Shown here: in pieces, positions 11,937 through 27,400 of the stretch
Layout: the number at the start of each line of letters is the position of its first letter
Numbering within the stretch: the stretch's first letter is position 1
Assembly (NCBI GenBank): GCA_003254885.1
Contig: QANT01005748.1
Span: forward strand, 1 to 64,000
DNA length: 64,000 nt
Reading direction: 5' to 3'
DNA from: Purshia tridentata
Lineage: Eukaryota > Streptophyta > Magnoliopsida > Rosales > Rosaceae
Program-made: the position numbers and the translations under genes
The notes under the pieces: model-generated
Told to the model about the DNA's origin: nothing
Databases searched by the model: none
The model's input: only the letters and a program-made list of their open reading frames with translations

Positions 11937-14900
11937 GAATCGAACTCACTGTGCATCGAAACGATGTGTTCACGCATGCTTAACACCTAAAGTGTTTCTG
12001 TGGGCCTAGAACGCTAGTCCAAACATGAGAATGTGCTTACCCGTGTCTTTCTTATCAACCGAGCACCTTTTGGTGCAACTTTAACTCACTTGTACTCTGT
12101 GTGCCCTGAAATGACATTTTTGTGCGTTCTTAGCATCCAAAGTGGTTCTTTTGGTCAAGAACGCTAATCGAGACTTGAGAAGGTGGTTCCCCTTGTCTTT
12201 CTTGCCAACCAAGCACGTTTTGGAGCAACTTTAATCAAATTTAACTTAGTGTGCACTAAAATGATGTTTTCATACACTCTTAACACATAAAGTGGTTTTG
12301 TAGGGCTAGCACGCTCATTGAGATATGAGAAAGTGCTTCCCCATGCCTTTCTTGCAAACAGCGCACGTTTTTGCGTAATTTGGTTGAAATTAGACTGACT
12401 ACACACCAAAATGATGTTGTCGTCCCATATAACATGAAAAGTGCTTCTTTATGGCTAGAACGCTAATCCGAGTATGAGAAAGTGCTTCCCTTTGCCTTTC
12501 TTGCCAACCAATAGTGTTTTGGTGCAACGTTAACTAAATTATACTCAGTGTGCAACGAAGTGACGTTTTCGTGCAATCTTAACACCTTTAGTGGTATTTT
12601 ACGGGTAGCACGCTAATCGAGACATGAGAAAGTGCTTCCCCATGTCTTTCAGGTCAACTGAGCACATTTTGGCCCGACATCAACCGAATCGGACTCACTG
12701 TGCACTGAAACGACGTGTTCACGCATGCTTAACACCTAAAGTGTTTCTTTGGGCCTAGAACGGTAATCCAAACATGAGAATTTGCTTGCCCGTGTCTTTC
12801 TTATCAACCAAGCACCTTTTGGTGCAACTTTAACTAAATTGTACTCAGTGCCCCCTGAAATGACATTTTTGTGCGTTCTTAGCATCCAAAGTGATTCTTT
12901 TGGTCTAGAACGCTAATCGAGACTTGAGAAGGTGGTTCCCCTTGTCTTTCTTGCCAACCAAGCACGTTTTGGAGCAACTTTAATCAAATTTGACTTAGTG
13001 TGCACTGAAATGACATTTTCGTGCACTCTTAACACGTAAAGTGGTTCTGTAGGGCTAGCACGCTTATCGAGATATGAGAAAGTGCTTCCCCATGCCTTTT
13101 TTGCAAACCAAGCACGTTTTGGCGCAATTTAGATGAAATTAGACTTAGTAGGCACCGAAATAATGTTGTCTTCCCATCTAACACGAAATGTGCTTTTGTG
13201 TGGCCAGAACGCAAATCCGAGCATGAGAAAGTCCTTCCCCATGCCTTTCTTGCCAACCAATAGCGTTTTGGTGCAACGTTAACCAAATTGTACTCAATGT
13301 GCAACGGAGTGACGTTTTCATGCAGTCTCAACACCTCAAGTGGTTCTTTATGGATAACACGCTAATAGAGATATGAGAAAGTGCTTCCCTATGTCTTTCA
13401 AGTCAACAGAGCATGTTTTGGTCCGACATTAACCGAATAGGACACACTGTGCACCGAAACGACGTGTTCACGCATGCTTAACACCTAAGTGTTTCTGTGG
13501 GCATAGAACGCTAAGCCAAACATGAGAATGTACTTTCCCGTGTCTTTCTTATCAACCGAGGACCTTTTGGTGCAACTTTAACTCAATTGTACTCTGTGTC
13601 CTGAAATGACGTTTTTGTGCGTTCTTAGCATTTACAGTGGTTCTTTTGGTCAAGAATACTAATCGAGACTTCAGAAGGTGGTTCCCCTTGTCTTTCTTGC
13701 CAACCAACCAAGTTTTGGAGCAACTTTAATCAAATTTGACTTAGTGTGCACTGAAATGATGTTTTCGTGCACTCTTAACACGTAAAGTGGTTCTGTAGGG
13801 CTAGCACGCTCATCGAGATATGAGAAAGTGCTTCCCCATGCTTTTTTTGCAAACCAGGCACGTTTTGGCGCAATTTAGATGATATTAGACTTAGTAGGCA
13901 CCGAAATAATGTTGTCTTCCCATCTAACACAAAATGTGCTTTTGTGTGGCTAGAACGCTAATCCAAGCATGAGAAAGTGCTTCCCCATGCCTTTCTTGCT
14001 AACCAATAGTGTTTTGGTCCAACGTTAACCAAATTCTACTCAATGCGCAACGAAGTGACGTTTTCGTGCAGTCTCAACAACTTAAGCGGTTCTTTACGGG
14101 TAGCACGCTAATCGAGACTTGAGAAAGTGCTTCCCCATATCTTTCATGTCAACCGAGCACATTTTAGTCCGACATCAACCGAATCGAACTCAGTGTGCTC
14201 CGAAATGACGTGTTCACGCATGCTTAACACGTATAGTGTTTCTTTGGGCCTTGAACGCTAATCCAAACATATGAATGTGCTTGCCAGTGTCTTTCTTATG
14301 AGCCGAGCACCTTTTGGTGCAACTTTAACTAAATTGTACTCAGTGTGTATTGAAATGACGTTTTCGTGCGTTCTTAGCACCCAAAGTGGTACTTTTGGTC
14401 AAGAACGCTAATCAAGACTTGAGAAGGTGGTTCCCTTTGTCTTTCTTGCCAACCAAGCACGTTTCGGAGCAACTTTAATCAAATTTGACTTACCGCGCAC
14501 TGAAATGACGTTTTCGTGCAAACATATGAATGTGCTTGCCCGTGTCTTTCTTATCAATCGAGCACCTTTTGGTGCAACTTTAACTAAATTGTACTCAGTG
14601 TGTACTGAAATGACGTTTTCGTGCACTCTTAACACATAAAGTCGTTCTGTCATGCTAGCACGCTAATCGCGATATGAGAAAGTGCTTCCCCATGCTTTTT
14701 TTGCAAATCGGACACGTTTTGGCGCAATTGGATTGAAGTTAGAGTGAGTACGCACCAAAATGATGTTGTCGTCCCGTATAACACGAAATTTGCTTCTTTA
14801 TGGCTAGAACGCGAATCCAAGCATGAGAAAGTGCTTCCCCATGCCATTCTTGCCAACCAATAGTGTTTTGGTGCAATGTTAACCAACTGATACTCAGTGT

Positions 14901-17900
14901 GCAACGCAATGACGTTCTTGTGCAGTCTCAATACCTCAAGTGGTTCTTTACGGATAGCACGCTAATCGAGACATCAGAAAGTACTTCCCCATATCTTTCA
15001 TATCAACCGAGCACGTTTTAGTCTGACATCAGCTGAATCAGACTCAGTGTGCACCGAAACAACGTGTTCACGTATACTTAACACCTAAAGTGTTTTTTAG
15101 GCCCAGAACGCTAATTGAAACTTAAGAATGTGCTTGCCCATGTCTTTCTTTTCAACCGAGCACCTTTAGGTTGAACTTTAACTAAATTGTACTCAATGTG
15201 CCCTGAAATGACGTTTTTGTGCGTTCTTAGCATCCAAAGTGGTTCTTTTGGTCAAGAACGCTAATCGAGGCTTGAGAAGGTGGTTCCCCTTGTCTTTTTT
15301 GCCAACCAAGCACGTTTTGGAGCTACTTTAATCAAATTTGACTTAGTGTGCACTGAAATGACATGTTCACGCACTCTTAACACATAAAGTGGTTCTGTAG
15401 GGCTACACGCTAATCAAGATATAAGAAAGTGCTTCCCCATGCCTTTTTCACAAACCGGGGACATTTTGGCGCAATTTGGATGAAATGAGACTGACTACAC
15501 ACCGAAATGATGTTGTCGTCCCCTCTATCACGAAATGTGCTTCTGTATGGCTAGAACGCTATTCCGAGCATGAGAAAGTGCTTCCCCATACCTTTCTTGC
15601 CAGCCAATAGTGTTTTGGTGCAATGTTAACCAAATTGTACTCAGTGTGCAACGAAGTGACGTTTTCGTGCAGTGTCAACACCTCAAGTGGTTCTTTACGG
15701 GTTGCAAGCTAACCGAGACATGAGAAAGTGCTTCGCCATGTCATTCATGTCAACCGAGCACGTTTTGGTCTGTCATCAAGTGAATCAGACTCACTGTGCA
15801 TCTAAACGACGTGTTCACCCATGCTTAACACCTGTAGTGTTTCTTTGGGCCTAGAACGCTAATCCAAACATGATAATGTGCTTGCCCGTTTCTTTCTTAT
15901 CAATCGATCACCTTTTTCTGGAAGTTTAACTAAATTGTACTCAGTGTGCCCTGAAATGACGTTTTCGTGCGTTCTTAGCACCCAAATTGCTTCTTTTGGT
16001 CAACAACGCTAATCGAGACTTGAGAACGTGGTTCCCCTTGTGTTTCTTGCCAACCAAGCACGTTTTGGAGCAAATTGAATCAAATTGACTTAGTGTGCAC
16101 TGAAATGACGTTTTTGTGCACTTTTAACACATAAAGTGGTTCTGTAGGGCTAGAACGCTAATCGAGATAAAAAAAAAGTGCTTCCCAATGCCTTTTTGGA
16201 AACCGGGCACATTTTGGCGCATTTTGGATGATATTAGACTGACTACGCACCAAAATGATGTTGTCATCCCATCTAACATGAAATGCGCTTCTGTATAGCT
16301 AGAACACTAATCAGAGGATGAGAAAGTGCTTCCCCATGCCTTTGTTGCCAACCAATAGTTTTTTGGTGCAACGTTAACCAAATTGTACACAGTGTGAAAC
16401 TAAGTGACGTTTTTGTGCAGTCTGAACACCTCAAGTGGTTCTTTACGGGTAGCACGCTAATCGAGACATGAGAAAGTGCTTCCCCATGTCTTTCATGTCA
16501 ACCGACCACGTTTTGGTTTGACATCAACCGAATCGGACTCACTGTGCATCTAAACGACGTGTTCACGCATGCTTAACACCTAAAGTGTTTCTTTGGGCAT
16601 AGAACGCTAATCCAAACATGAGAATGTGCTTGCCCGTGTCTTTCTTATCAACCGAGCACCTTTTGGTGCAACTTCAACTAAATTTTACTCAGTGTGCACT
16701 GAAATGACGTTTTCGTGCGTTCTTAGCACCCAAATTGGTTCTTTTGGTCAAGAACGCTATTCGAGACTTGAGAAGGTGATTCCCCTTGTCTTTCTTGCCA
16801 ACGAAGCACATTTTCGTGCAACTTTAATAAAATTTGACTCAGTGTGGCCTGAAATTGACGTTTTTGTGCACTCTTAACACATAAAATAGTTTTGTCAGGC
16901 TAATACTCTTATCGAGATATGAAAAAGTGCTCCCCCATGCCTTTTTTGCAAATCGTGCACGTTTTGGCGCAATTTGGTTGAAGTTAGACTGAGTACGCAC
17001 TGAAAGGATGTGGTCGTCCCGTATAACAAGAAATGTGCTTCTTTATGGCTAGAACGCTAACCCAAGCATGGGAAAGTGCTTCCTCATGCCTTTCTTGCCA
17101 ACCAATAGTGCTTTGGTGTAACGTTGACCAAATTATACTCAGCGCGCAACGAAGTGACGTTTTAGTACACTCTCAACACCTCAAGTAGTTCTTTACGGTA
17201 GCATGCTAATCGAGAGATGAGAAAGTGCTTCCTCATATCTTTCATGTCAACCGAGCACGTTTTAGTCCGACATCAACTGAATGGGACTCATTGTGCACCG
17301 AAACGACATGTTCACGCGTGCTTAAGATCTAAAGTGTTTCTTTGGGCCTAGAACGCTAATCCAAACATCGGAATATGGTTGCCCGTGTCTTTCTTGTCAA
17401 CAGAGCACCTTTTGGACCAACTTTAACTAAATTGTACACAATGTGTGCTGAAATGACGTTTTCATGCATTCTTAGCACCCAAAGTGATTCTTTTGGTCAA
17501 AAACGCTAATCGAGACTTGAAAAGGTGCTTCCCCTTGTCTTTCTTGCCAACCAAGCACGTTTTGGAGCAACTTTAATCAAATTTGACTTAGTGTGTACTA
17601 AAATGGTGTTTTCATGCACTCTTAACACATAAAGTGGTTCTGCAGGGCTAGCACGCTAGTCGAGATTTGACAAAGTGCTTCCCTATGCCATTTTTGGAAA
17701 CTGGGGACATTTTGGGGCAATTTAGATGAAATTGGACTAAGTAGGCATCAAAATCATGTTGTCCTCCCATCTAACACGAAATATGCTTCTGTACGGTAGA
17801 ACGCTAATCCGAGCATGTCAAAGTGCTTCCCCATGCCTTTCTTGCCAACCAATAGTGTTTTGGTGCAACGTTTACCAAATTGTACTCATGGTGCAAGGAA

Positions 17901-20900
17901 GTGACATTTTCGTGCAGTCTCAACACCTCATGTGGTTCTTTACGGGTAGCTCGCTAATTGAGACATGAGAAAGTGCTTCCTCATGTCATTCATGTCAACC
18001 GAGCACGTTTTGGTCCGACATCAACCGAATCGGACACAGTGTGCACCGAAACGACGTGTTCACGTATGCATAACACCTAAAGTGTTTCTTTTGGCCTAGA
18101 ACGCTAATCCAAACATGAGAATGTTCTTGCCCGTGTCTTTCCTTTCAAAGAGCACCTTTTGGAGCAACTTTAACTAAATTGTACACAATGTTCAATGACA
18201 TGTTGCTTTCGTGCATTATTAGCACCCAAAGTGTTTCTTTTGCTCAAGAACGCTATTCGAGACTTGAGAAGGTGGTTCCCCTTGTGTTCCTTGCCAACCA
18301 AGCATGTTTTGGAGAGGTTTTAACCAAATTTGACTTAGTGCGCACTGAAATGATGTTTTCGTGCTGTCTTAACACATAAAGCGGTTCTGTAGGGCTAGCA
18401 CGGTAATTGAAATATGAGAAAGTGCTTCCCCATGCCTTTTTTGCAAATCGGGCAAGTTTTGGTGCAATTTGGAGGAAATCAGACGAAGTACGCACCGAAA
18501 TGATGTTGTCATCCCATCTAACATGAAATGTGCTTTTGTATGGCTAGAATGCTAATTCGAGCATGAGAAAGTGCTTCCCCATGCCTTTCTTGCCAACCAA
18601 TAGTGTTTTGGTGCAACAAAGTGACGTTTTCGTGCAGTCTCAACACCTCAAGTGGTTCTTAACCGGTAGCTCGCTAATCGAGACATGAGAAAGTGCTTCC
18701 CTATGTCTTCCATGTCATCCGAGCACTTTTGGTCCGACATCAACCGAATCGGACTCAATGTGCACCGAAACGACGTGTCCACGTATGCTTAACACCTAAA
18801 GTGTTTCTTTGGGGCTAGAACGCTCATCCAGACATGAGAATGTGCTTGCCCGTGTCTTTCTTGTTAACAGAGTATCTTTTGGTGTAACTTTCACTAAATT
18901 GTACACAGTGTGCACTAAAATGACATTTTCATGCGTTCTTAGCACCCAAAGCTGTTCTTTTGGTCAAGAACACTAATCGAGACTTGAGTAGGTGGTTCCC
19001 CTTGTCTTTTTGACAACCAAGCACGTTTTGGAGGAACTTTAATCAAAGTTGACTTAATGTGCACAGAAATGACGTTTTCGTGCACTCTTAACACGTAAAG
19101 TGTTTTTGTAGGGCTAGCACGCTCATCGAGATTTGAGAAAGGGCTTCCCCATGCCCTTTTTGCAAACTGGGCACGTTTTGGCGTAATTTGGATGAAATTA
19201 GACTAAGTACACACCGAAATAATGTTGTTGTCCCATCTAACATGAAATGTACTTCCGTATGGCTAGAACGCTCATTGACGCACGAGAAAGTGCTTCCCCA
19301 TGCCTTTCTTTCCGACCAATAGTGTTTTGCTGCAACGTTAACGAAATTTTACACAGTGTGCAACGAAGTGACGTTTTCGTCCAGTCTCAACACCTCAAGT
19401 GGTTCTTTACGAGTAGCACGCTAATCGAGACATGAGAAAGTGCTTCCCCATGTCTTTCATTTCAATTGAGCACATTTTGGTCCGACATCAATCGAATCAG
19501 ACTCAGTGTGCACAGAAACGACATGTTCATGCATGCTTAACACCTAAAGTGTTTCTTAATTGGGCCTAGAACGTTAATCCAAACATGAGAATGTGCTTGG
19601 CTGTGTCTTTCTTGTGAACCGAGCACCTTTTGGTGCAACTTTAACTAAATTGTACTCAGCATGTGCTAAAATGACATTTTTGTGCGTTCTTAGCACCCAA
19701 AGTGGTTCTTTTGGTCAATAACGCTAAGGGAGACTTGAGAAGGTGGTTCCCTTTGTCCTTCTTGCCAACCAAGCACGTTTTGGAGCAACTTTAATCAAAT
19801 TTGACTTAGTGTGCACTGAAATAACCTTTTCGTTCACTCTTAACACAAAAAGTGATTCTGTAGGACTAGCATGCTAATCGAGATATGTGTAAGTGCTTCC
19901 CCATGCCTTTTTTGCAAGCCGGGCACGTTTTGGCGCAATTTGGATGAAATTAGACTGAGTACGCACCGAAATTATGTTGTCGTCCCATCTAACACGAAAT
20001 GTGCTTCTGTATGGCTAGAACGCTGATTCGAGCATAGGAAAGTGCTTCCCCATGCCTTTCTTGCCAACCAATATTTTTTTGGTGCAATGCTAACCAAATT
20101 GAACTAGTGTGCAATGGAGTGACGTCTTCGTGCAGTCTCAACACCTCAAGTGGTTCTTTACGGGGAGCATGCTAATCGAGACATAAGAAAGTGCTTCCTT
20201 ATGTCTTTCATGTCAACTGGGCACTTTTTGTCTGACATCATCCAAATCGGACTCAGGGTGCACCGAACGATGTGTCCACGCATGCTTAACACCTAAAGTG
20301 TTTCTTTGGGACTAGAACGCTAATCCAAACATGAGAATGTGCTTGTCCCTGTCTTTCTTGTCAATCGAGCACCTTTCAGTGTAACTTTCACTAAATTGTA
20401 GTCAGTGTGCACTGAAATGACGTTTTCGTGCGTTCTTAGCACCCACAGTGGTTCTTTTGGTCAAGAACGCTAATCGAGACATGAGAAGGTGGTTCCCCTT
20501 GTCTTTCTTGCCAACCAAACACGTTTCGGAACAACTTTAATCAAATTTAACTTAATGTGCACTGACATGACGTTTTCGTGCACTTTTAACACATAAAGTG
20601 GTTCTGTGGGGCTAGCACGCTATTTGAGATATGGAAAGTGCTTACCCATGCCTTTTTTGCAAGCCGGGCACTTTTTGCGCAACTTGGATGAAATTAGACT
20701 GAGTACGCACCGAAATTATGTTGTTGTCCCATCTAACACAAAATGTGCTTTTGTATGGCTAGAACGATCATCCGAGCATGAGAAAGCGCTTCCCGATGCC
20801 TTTATTGCCAACCAATAGTGTTTTGGTGCAACGTTAACCAAATTGTACTCAATGTGGAACGAAATGACGTTTTCGTGCAATCTCAACACCTCACGTGGTT

Positions 20901-23269
20901 CTTTACGGGCAGCACGCTAATCGAGATATGAGAAAGTGCTTCCCCTTGTCTTTCATTTCAACTGAGCACATTTTGGTCCGATATCAATCGAATCAGACTC
21001 AGTGTCCACCGAAACAACATGTTCACGCATGCTTAACACCTAAAGTGTTTCTTTTGGCCTAGAATGCTAATCCAAATATGAGAATGTGCTTGCTCGTGTC
21101 TTTCTTATCAACTGAGCACCTTTTGGTGCAACTTTAACTAAATTGTACTCAGTGTGCACTGAAATGTTGTTTTCGTGCGTTCTTAGCACCCAAAGTGGTT
21201 CCTTTGGTCAAGAATGCTAATCGAGACTTGAGAAGGTGGTTCCCCTTCTCTTTCTTGCCAACCAAGCACATTTTGCGGCAATTTTAATCAAATTTGACTT
21301 AGTGTGCATTGAAATGACGTTTTCGTGCACTCTTAACACATAAAGTGGTTCTGTAGGGCTGGCACGCCAATCGAGATTTGAGAAAGTGGTTCCCCATTCC
21401 TTTTTTGTAAACCCGGCACGTTTTGGCGTGATTTGGATGAAATTAGACTGAGTACGCACTGAAATGATTTTGTCGTCCCATCTAACACGAAATGCAGTTC
21501 TGCGTGGCTAGATTGCAAATCTCAGCATCAGAAAGTGCTTCCCCATGCCTTTCTTGCCAACCAAAAGTGTTTTGATGCAATGTTAACCAAATTGCACTTA
21601 GTGTGAAACGAAGTGATGCCTTTGTGCAGTCTCATTACCTCAAGTGGTTCCTTACGGGTAGCACGCTGATCGAGACATAAGAAATTGCTTCCTCATCTCT
21701 TTCGTGTCAGTTGAGCACGTTTTGGTACGACATCAACCGAATCGGACTCAGTGTGCACCGAAATGACCTGTTCACGTGTACTTAGCACCTAAAGTGTTTC
21801 TTTGGGCCTTGAACGCTAATCCAAACATGAGAATGTGCTTCTCTGTGTCTTTCTTGTCAACTGAGCACCTTTTGGTGCAACATTAACTAAATTGTACTCA
21901 ATGTGCACTGAAATGTTGTTTTCGTGCATTTTTAGCACACAAAGTGGTTCCTTTGGTCAAGAACGCTAATCGAGACTTGAGAAGGTGGTTCCTCTTCTCT
22001 TTCTTGCCAACCACGCACGTTTTGGAGCAACTTTAATGAAATTTGACTTGGTGTGCACTGAAATGATGTTTTCGTGCACTCTTAACACACAAAGTCGTTC
22101 TGTAGGGCTCGCACGCCAATCGAGATTTGAGAAAGTGCTTCCCCATGCCTTTTTTGTAAACTGGGCACGTTTTGGGGCAATTTGGATGAAATTAGACTAA
22201 GTATGCACCGAAATTATATAGTCGTCCCATCTAACACGAAATGTGCTTCTGTATGGCCACAACACTAATCCGAGCATGAGAAAGCGCTTCCCCATGCCTT
22301 TCTTGCCAACCAATAGTGTTTTGATGCAACGTTAACTAAATTGTACTGAGTGTGCAGCGAAGTGATGTCTTCGTGCAGTCTCAACACCTCAAGTGGTTCT
22401 TTACGGGTAGCACACTACTCGAGACATGAGAAAGTGCTTTCCCATGTCTTTCATGTCAACTGAGAATGTTCTGGTCCGACGTCAACCGAATCGGACTCAG
22501 TGTGCACCGAAATGACTTGTTCACGTGTGCTTAACAGCTATAGTGTTTCTTTGGGCCTAGAACGCAAATCCAAACATGAGAATGTGCTTGCCTATGTCTT
22601 TCTTGTCAGCCAAGCACCGTTTGATGCAACTTTAACTAAATTGTTCTCAGTGTGCACTGAAATGACGTTTTCATGCGTTCTTAGCACCCAAAGCGGTTCT
22701 TTTGGTCAAGAATGCTAATCGATACATGAGAAGGTAGTTCCCCTTGTCTTTCTTGCCAACCATGCACGTTTTGGAGCAACTTTAATCAAATTTGACTTAG
22801 TGTGCACTAAAATGACGTTTTCGTGCACTCTTAACTCATAAAGTCGTTTTGTAGGGCTGGCACGCTATTGGAGATATGAGAAAGTGCTTCCCCATGCCTT
22901 TTTTGCAAACCGGGAATGTTTTGGGGCAGTTTGGATGAAATTAGACTGAGTACGCACCGAAATTATGTAGTCGTCCCATCTAACACGAAATGTGCTTCTG
23001 TATCGCTAGAACACTAATCCAATTATGAGAAAGCGCTTCCCCATGCCTTTCTTGCCAACCAATAGTGTTTTGGTGCAACGTTAACCAAATCGTACTCACT
23101 CTACAACGAAGTGACGTTTTCGTGCAGTCTCAATACCTCAAGTGGTTCTTTACAGGTAGCACGCTAATCGAGACATGAGAAAGTGCTTCCTTATGTCTTT
23201 CATGTCAATTGAGAACGTTCTGGTCCGACGTCAACCGAATCGGACTCAATGTGCACCGAAATGACCTGT

Positions 23270-24490
23270 TCACGTGTACTTAACACCTAAAGTGTTTCTT
23301 TGGGCCTTGAACGCTATTCCAAACATGAGAATGTGCTTCTCTGTGTCTTTCTTGTCAACTGAGCACCTTTTGGTGCAACTTTAACTAAATTGTACTCAGT
23401 GTGCAATGAAGTGACGTCTTCATGCAGTCTTAACACCTCAAGTCGTTCTTTACGGGTAGCACACTAATCGAGACATGAGAAAGTGCTTCCTCATGTCTTT
23501 CAAGTCAACTGAGCACTTTTGGTCTGACGTCAACCGAATCTGACTCAGGGTGCACCGAAACGACGTGTCCACGCATGCTTAACACCTAAAGTGTTTCTTT
23601 GCGACTAGAACGCTAATCCAAACATGAGAATATGCTTGCTCGTGTCTTTCTTGTCAACTGAGAACCTTTTGGTGTAACTTTACCTAAATTGTACTCAGTG
23701 TGCACTGAAATGACGTTTTCGTGCACTCTTCACACATAAAGTGGTTCTGTAGGGCTGGGATGCTAATCAAGATTTGAGAAAGTGCTTCCCTATGGCTTTT
23801 TTGCAAACCGTGCACGTTTTGGCGTAATTTGGATGAAATTAGACTGAGTACGCACTGAAATGATGTTGTTGTCCCATCTAACATGAAATGTGCTTCTGTA
23901 TGGCTCGAACGCTATTTCGTGCATCAGAAAGTGCTTCCCAATGCCTTTCTTTCCAACCAAAAGTGTTTTGGTACAACGTTAACGAAATTGTACTCAGTGT
24001 GCAATGAAGTGACGTTTTCGTGCAATCTCAACACCTCAAGTGGTTCTTTACGGGTAGCACGCTAATCGAGACATGAGAAAGTGCTTCCCCATGTCTTTGA
24101 GTTGAACCTAGGACGTTTTGGTCCGACATCAAACGAATCGGACTCAATGTGCACCGAAATGACCTATTCACGTGTGCTTAACACCTAAAGTGTTTCTTTG
24201 GGCCTAGAACGCTAATCCAGATATGAGAATGTGCTTGCCCGTTTCTTTCTTGTCAACCGAGCACCTTTTGGTGCAACTTTAACTAAGTTGTACTCAGTGT
24301 GCAATGAAGTGACGTCTTCGTGTAGTCTCAACACCTCAAGTGGTTCTTTACGGGTAGCACACTAATCGAGACTTGAGAAAGTGCTTCCTCATGTCTTTCA
24401 TGTCAACCGAGCACTTTTTGTCCGAGATCAACCGAATCGGACTAATGGTGCACCGAAATGACGTGTCCACGCATGCTTAACAGCTAAAGA
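23270..24490 (+). repeat. Shortened higher-order repeats (types B, C and D skipped)
   Basis: At about 23396 and again at about 24296 an A-type monomer passes into the end of a D-type monomer at the shared motif TACTCAGTGTGCA and is followed by E, so monomers B, C and D are absent. Between them, near 23697, an A-type monomer leads straight to C. This is what unequal exchange between out-of-register monomers produces. Confidence 0.75.
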
Positions 24491-27400
24491 GTTTCTTTGG
24501 GACTAGAACGCTAATCCAAACATGAGAATGTGCTTGCCACTGTCTTTTTTATCAACCGAGCACCTTTTGGTTGAACTTTAACTAAATTGTACTCAGTGCG
24601 CACTGAAATGATGTTTTCGTGCATTCTTAGCACCCAAAGTGGTTCCTTTGGTCAAGAACGCTAATCTAGACTTAAGAAGGTGGTTCCACTTGTCTTTCTT
24701 CCCAACGAAGCACGTTTTGGAGCAACTTTAATCAAATTTGACGTAGTGTGCACTGAAATGACGTTTTCGTGAACTTTTAAGAAGTAAAGTGGTTCTGTAG
24801 GGCTAGCACTCCAATCGAGATATGAGAAATGCTTCTCCTTGCATTTTTTGCGAACCGGGCACGTTTTGCCGCAATTTCGATGAAATTAGATTGAGTACAC
24901 ACCGAAATGATCTTGTCGTCCCATCTAACATGAAATGTGCTTCTGTATGGCTAGAACGCTAATCCGAGCATGCGAAAGTAGTTCCCCATGCCTTTCTTGC
25001 CAACTAATAGTGTTTTGGTGCAACGTTAACCAAATTGTACTCAGTGTGCAAGGAAGTAACATTTTCGTGTAGTCTGAACACCTCAAGTGGTTCTTTATGG
25101 GTAGCACGCTAATCGAGACACAAAAAAGTACTTCCCCATGTCTTTCAGATCAACCGAGCACGTTTTGGTCCGACATCACCGAATCAGACTCAGTGTGCAT
25201 TGAAACGACGTGTTCACGCATGCTTAACACCTAAAGCGTTTCTTTGTGCCTAGAACGCTACTCAAAACATGAGAATGTGCTTGACCGTGTCTTTCTTATC
25301 AATCGAGCACTTTTTCGCACAACTCTAACTAAATTGTACTTAGTGTGCACTAAAATGACGTTTTCGGGCATTCTTAGCACCCAATGTGGTTCTTTTGGTC
25401 AGGAATTCTAATTGAGACTTGAGAAGGTGGTTCCCTTTGTCTTTCTTACCAACCAAGCACATTGACTTTAAGCCAATTTGACTTAGTGTGCACTGAAATG
25501 ACGTTTTTCTGCACTTTTAACACATAAAGTGGTTCTGTAGGGCTAGCACGCTAATCGAGATATGAGAACGTGCTTCCCCATGCCTTTTTGGCAATCTGGG
25601 CACGTTTTGGCACAATTTGGATGAAATTAGACTGAGTATGCACCGAAATTATGTTGTTGTCCCAACTCACACGAAATGTGCATCTGTATGGTTAGAATGC
25701 TAATCCGAGCATGAGAAACTGCTTCCCCATGCCTTTCTTGCCAACGAATAGTGTTTTGGTGCAACGTTAACCAAATTGTACTCAGTATGCAACGAAGTGG
25801 CGTCTTCGTGCAGTCTCAACACCTCAAGTGGTTCTTTAAATGTAGCACGCTAATCGAGACATGAGAAAGTGCTTCCTCATGTCTTTCATGTTAGTCGAGC
25901 ATGTTTTGGTCCGACATCACCCGAATCAGACTCAGTGTGCAACGAAACGACATGTTCACACATGCTTAACACCTAAAGTGTTTCTTTGGGCCTAGAACGC
26001 TAATCCAAACATGACAATGTGCTTGCCCTTGTCTTTCTTGTCAACCGAGCACCTTTTGGTGTAACTTTAACTTAATGGTACTCAGTGTGCACTAAAATGA
26101 CCTTTTCGTGCGTTCTTAGCACCCAAAGTGGCTCCTTGGGTCAAGAACGCTAATCGAGACTTGAGAAGGTGGTTTCCCTTGTTTTTCTTGCCAACGAAGC
26201 ACGTTTTGGAGCAACTTTAATCAAATTTGACTTAGTGTACACTGAAATGACGTTTTAGTGCACTCGTCACACATGAAGTGGTTCTATAGGGCTAGCTCGC
26301 TATTCGAGATATAAGAAAGTGCTTCCCCATGCCTTTTTTGCAAACTGGGCATGTTTTGGTGCAATTTGGAGGAAATTAGACTGAGTACGCACCGAAATTA
26401 TGTTGTCATTCGATCTAAGGTGAAATGTGCTTTTGTATGGCTAGAACGCTAATCCGAGCATGAGAAACTGCTTCCTCATGCCTTTCTTTCCCACCAATAG
26501 TGTTTTGGTGCAACGTTAACCAAATTGTACTCAGTGTGTAACAAAGTGACGTTTTCGTGTAGTCTTAACACCTCACGTATTTCTTTACGGGTAGCACGCC
26601 AATCGAGACATGAGAAAGTGCTTCCCCTTATCTTTCATGTCAACTGAGCACCTTTTGGTGTAACTTCAACGAAATTGTACTCAATGTGCACTGAAATGAC
26701 GTTTTCATGTATTCTTAGCACCCAAAGTGGTTCTTTTGGTCAAGAACGCTAATCGAGACTAGAGAAGGTGGTTCCCCTTGTCTTTCTTGCCAACCAAGCA
26801 CGTTTTAGAGCAACTTTAATCAAATTTGACTTAGTGTGCATTGAAATGACGTTTTCGTGCACTCTTAACACATAAAGTGGTTCTGTAGGGCTAGCACGCT
26901 AATCCAGATTTGAGAAAGTGCTTCCCCATGTGTTTTTGCAAATCGGGCACGTTTTGGCCTAATTTGGATGAAATTAGGCTGAGTACGCACCGAAATGATG
27001 TTGTTGTCCCATCTTACACGAAATGTGCGTTTGTATGGCCAGAACTCTAATTCGTGCATGAGAAAGTGCTTCCCCATGCCTTTATTTTCCAACCAAAAGT
27101 GTGCAACGAAGTGACGTTTTCGTGCAGTCTCAACACCTCAAGTGGTGTCTTTACGGGTAGCACGCTAATCGAGACATGGGAAAGTGCTTCCCTATGTCTT
27201 TCATGTGAACCGAGCACGTTTTTGTCCGACATTAACCGAATCGGACTCAGTATGCACCGAAACGACGTGTTCACGGATGCTTAACACCTAAAGTGTTTCT
27301 TTGGGCCTAGAACGCTAATCTAAACATGAGAATGTGCCTGCCCGTGTCTTTCTTGTCATTCGAGCACCTTTTTGTTCAACTTTAACTAAATTGTACTCAG

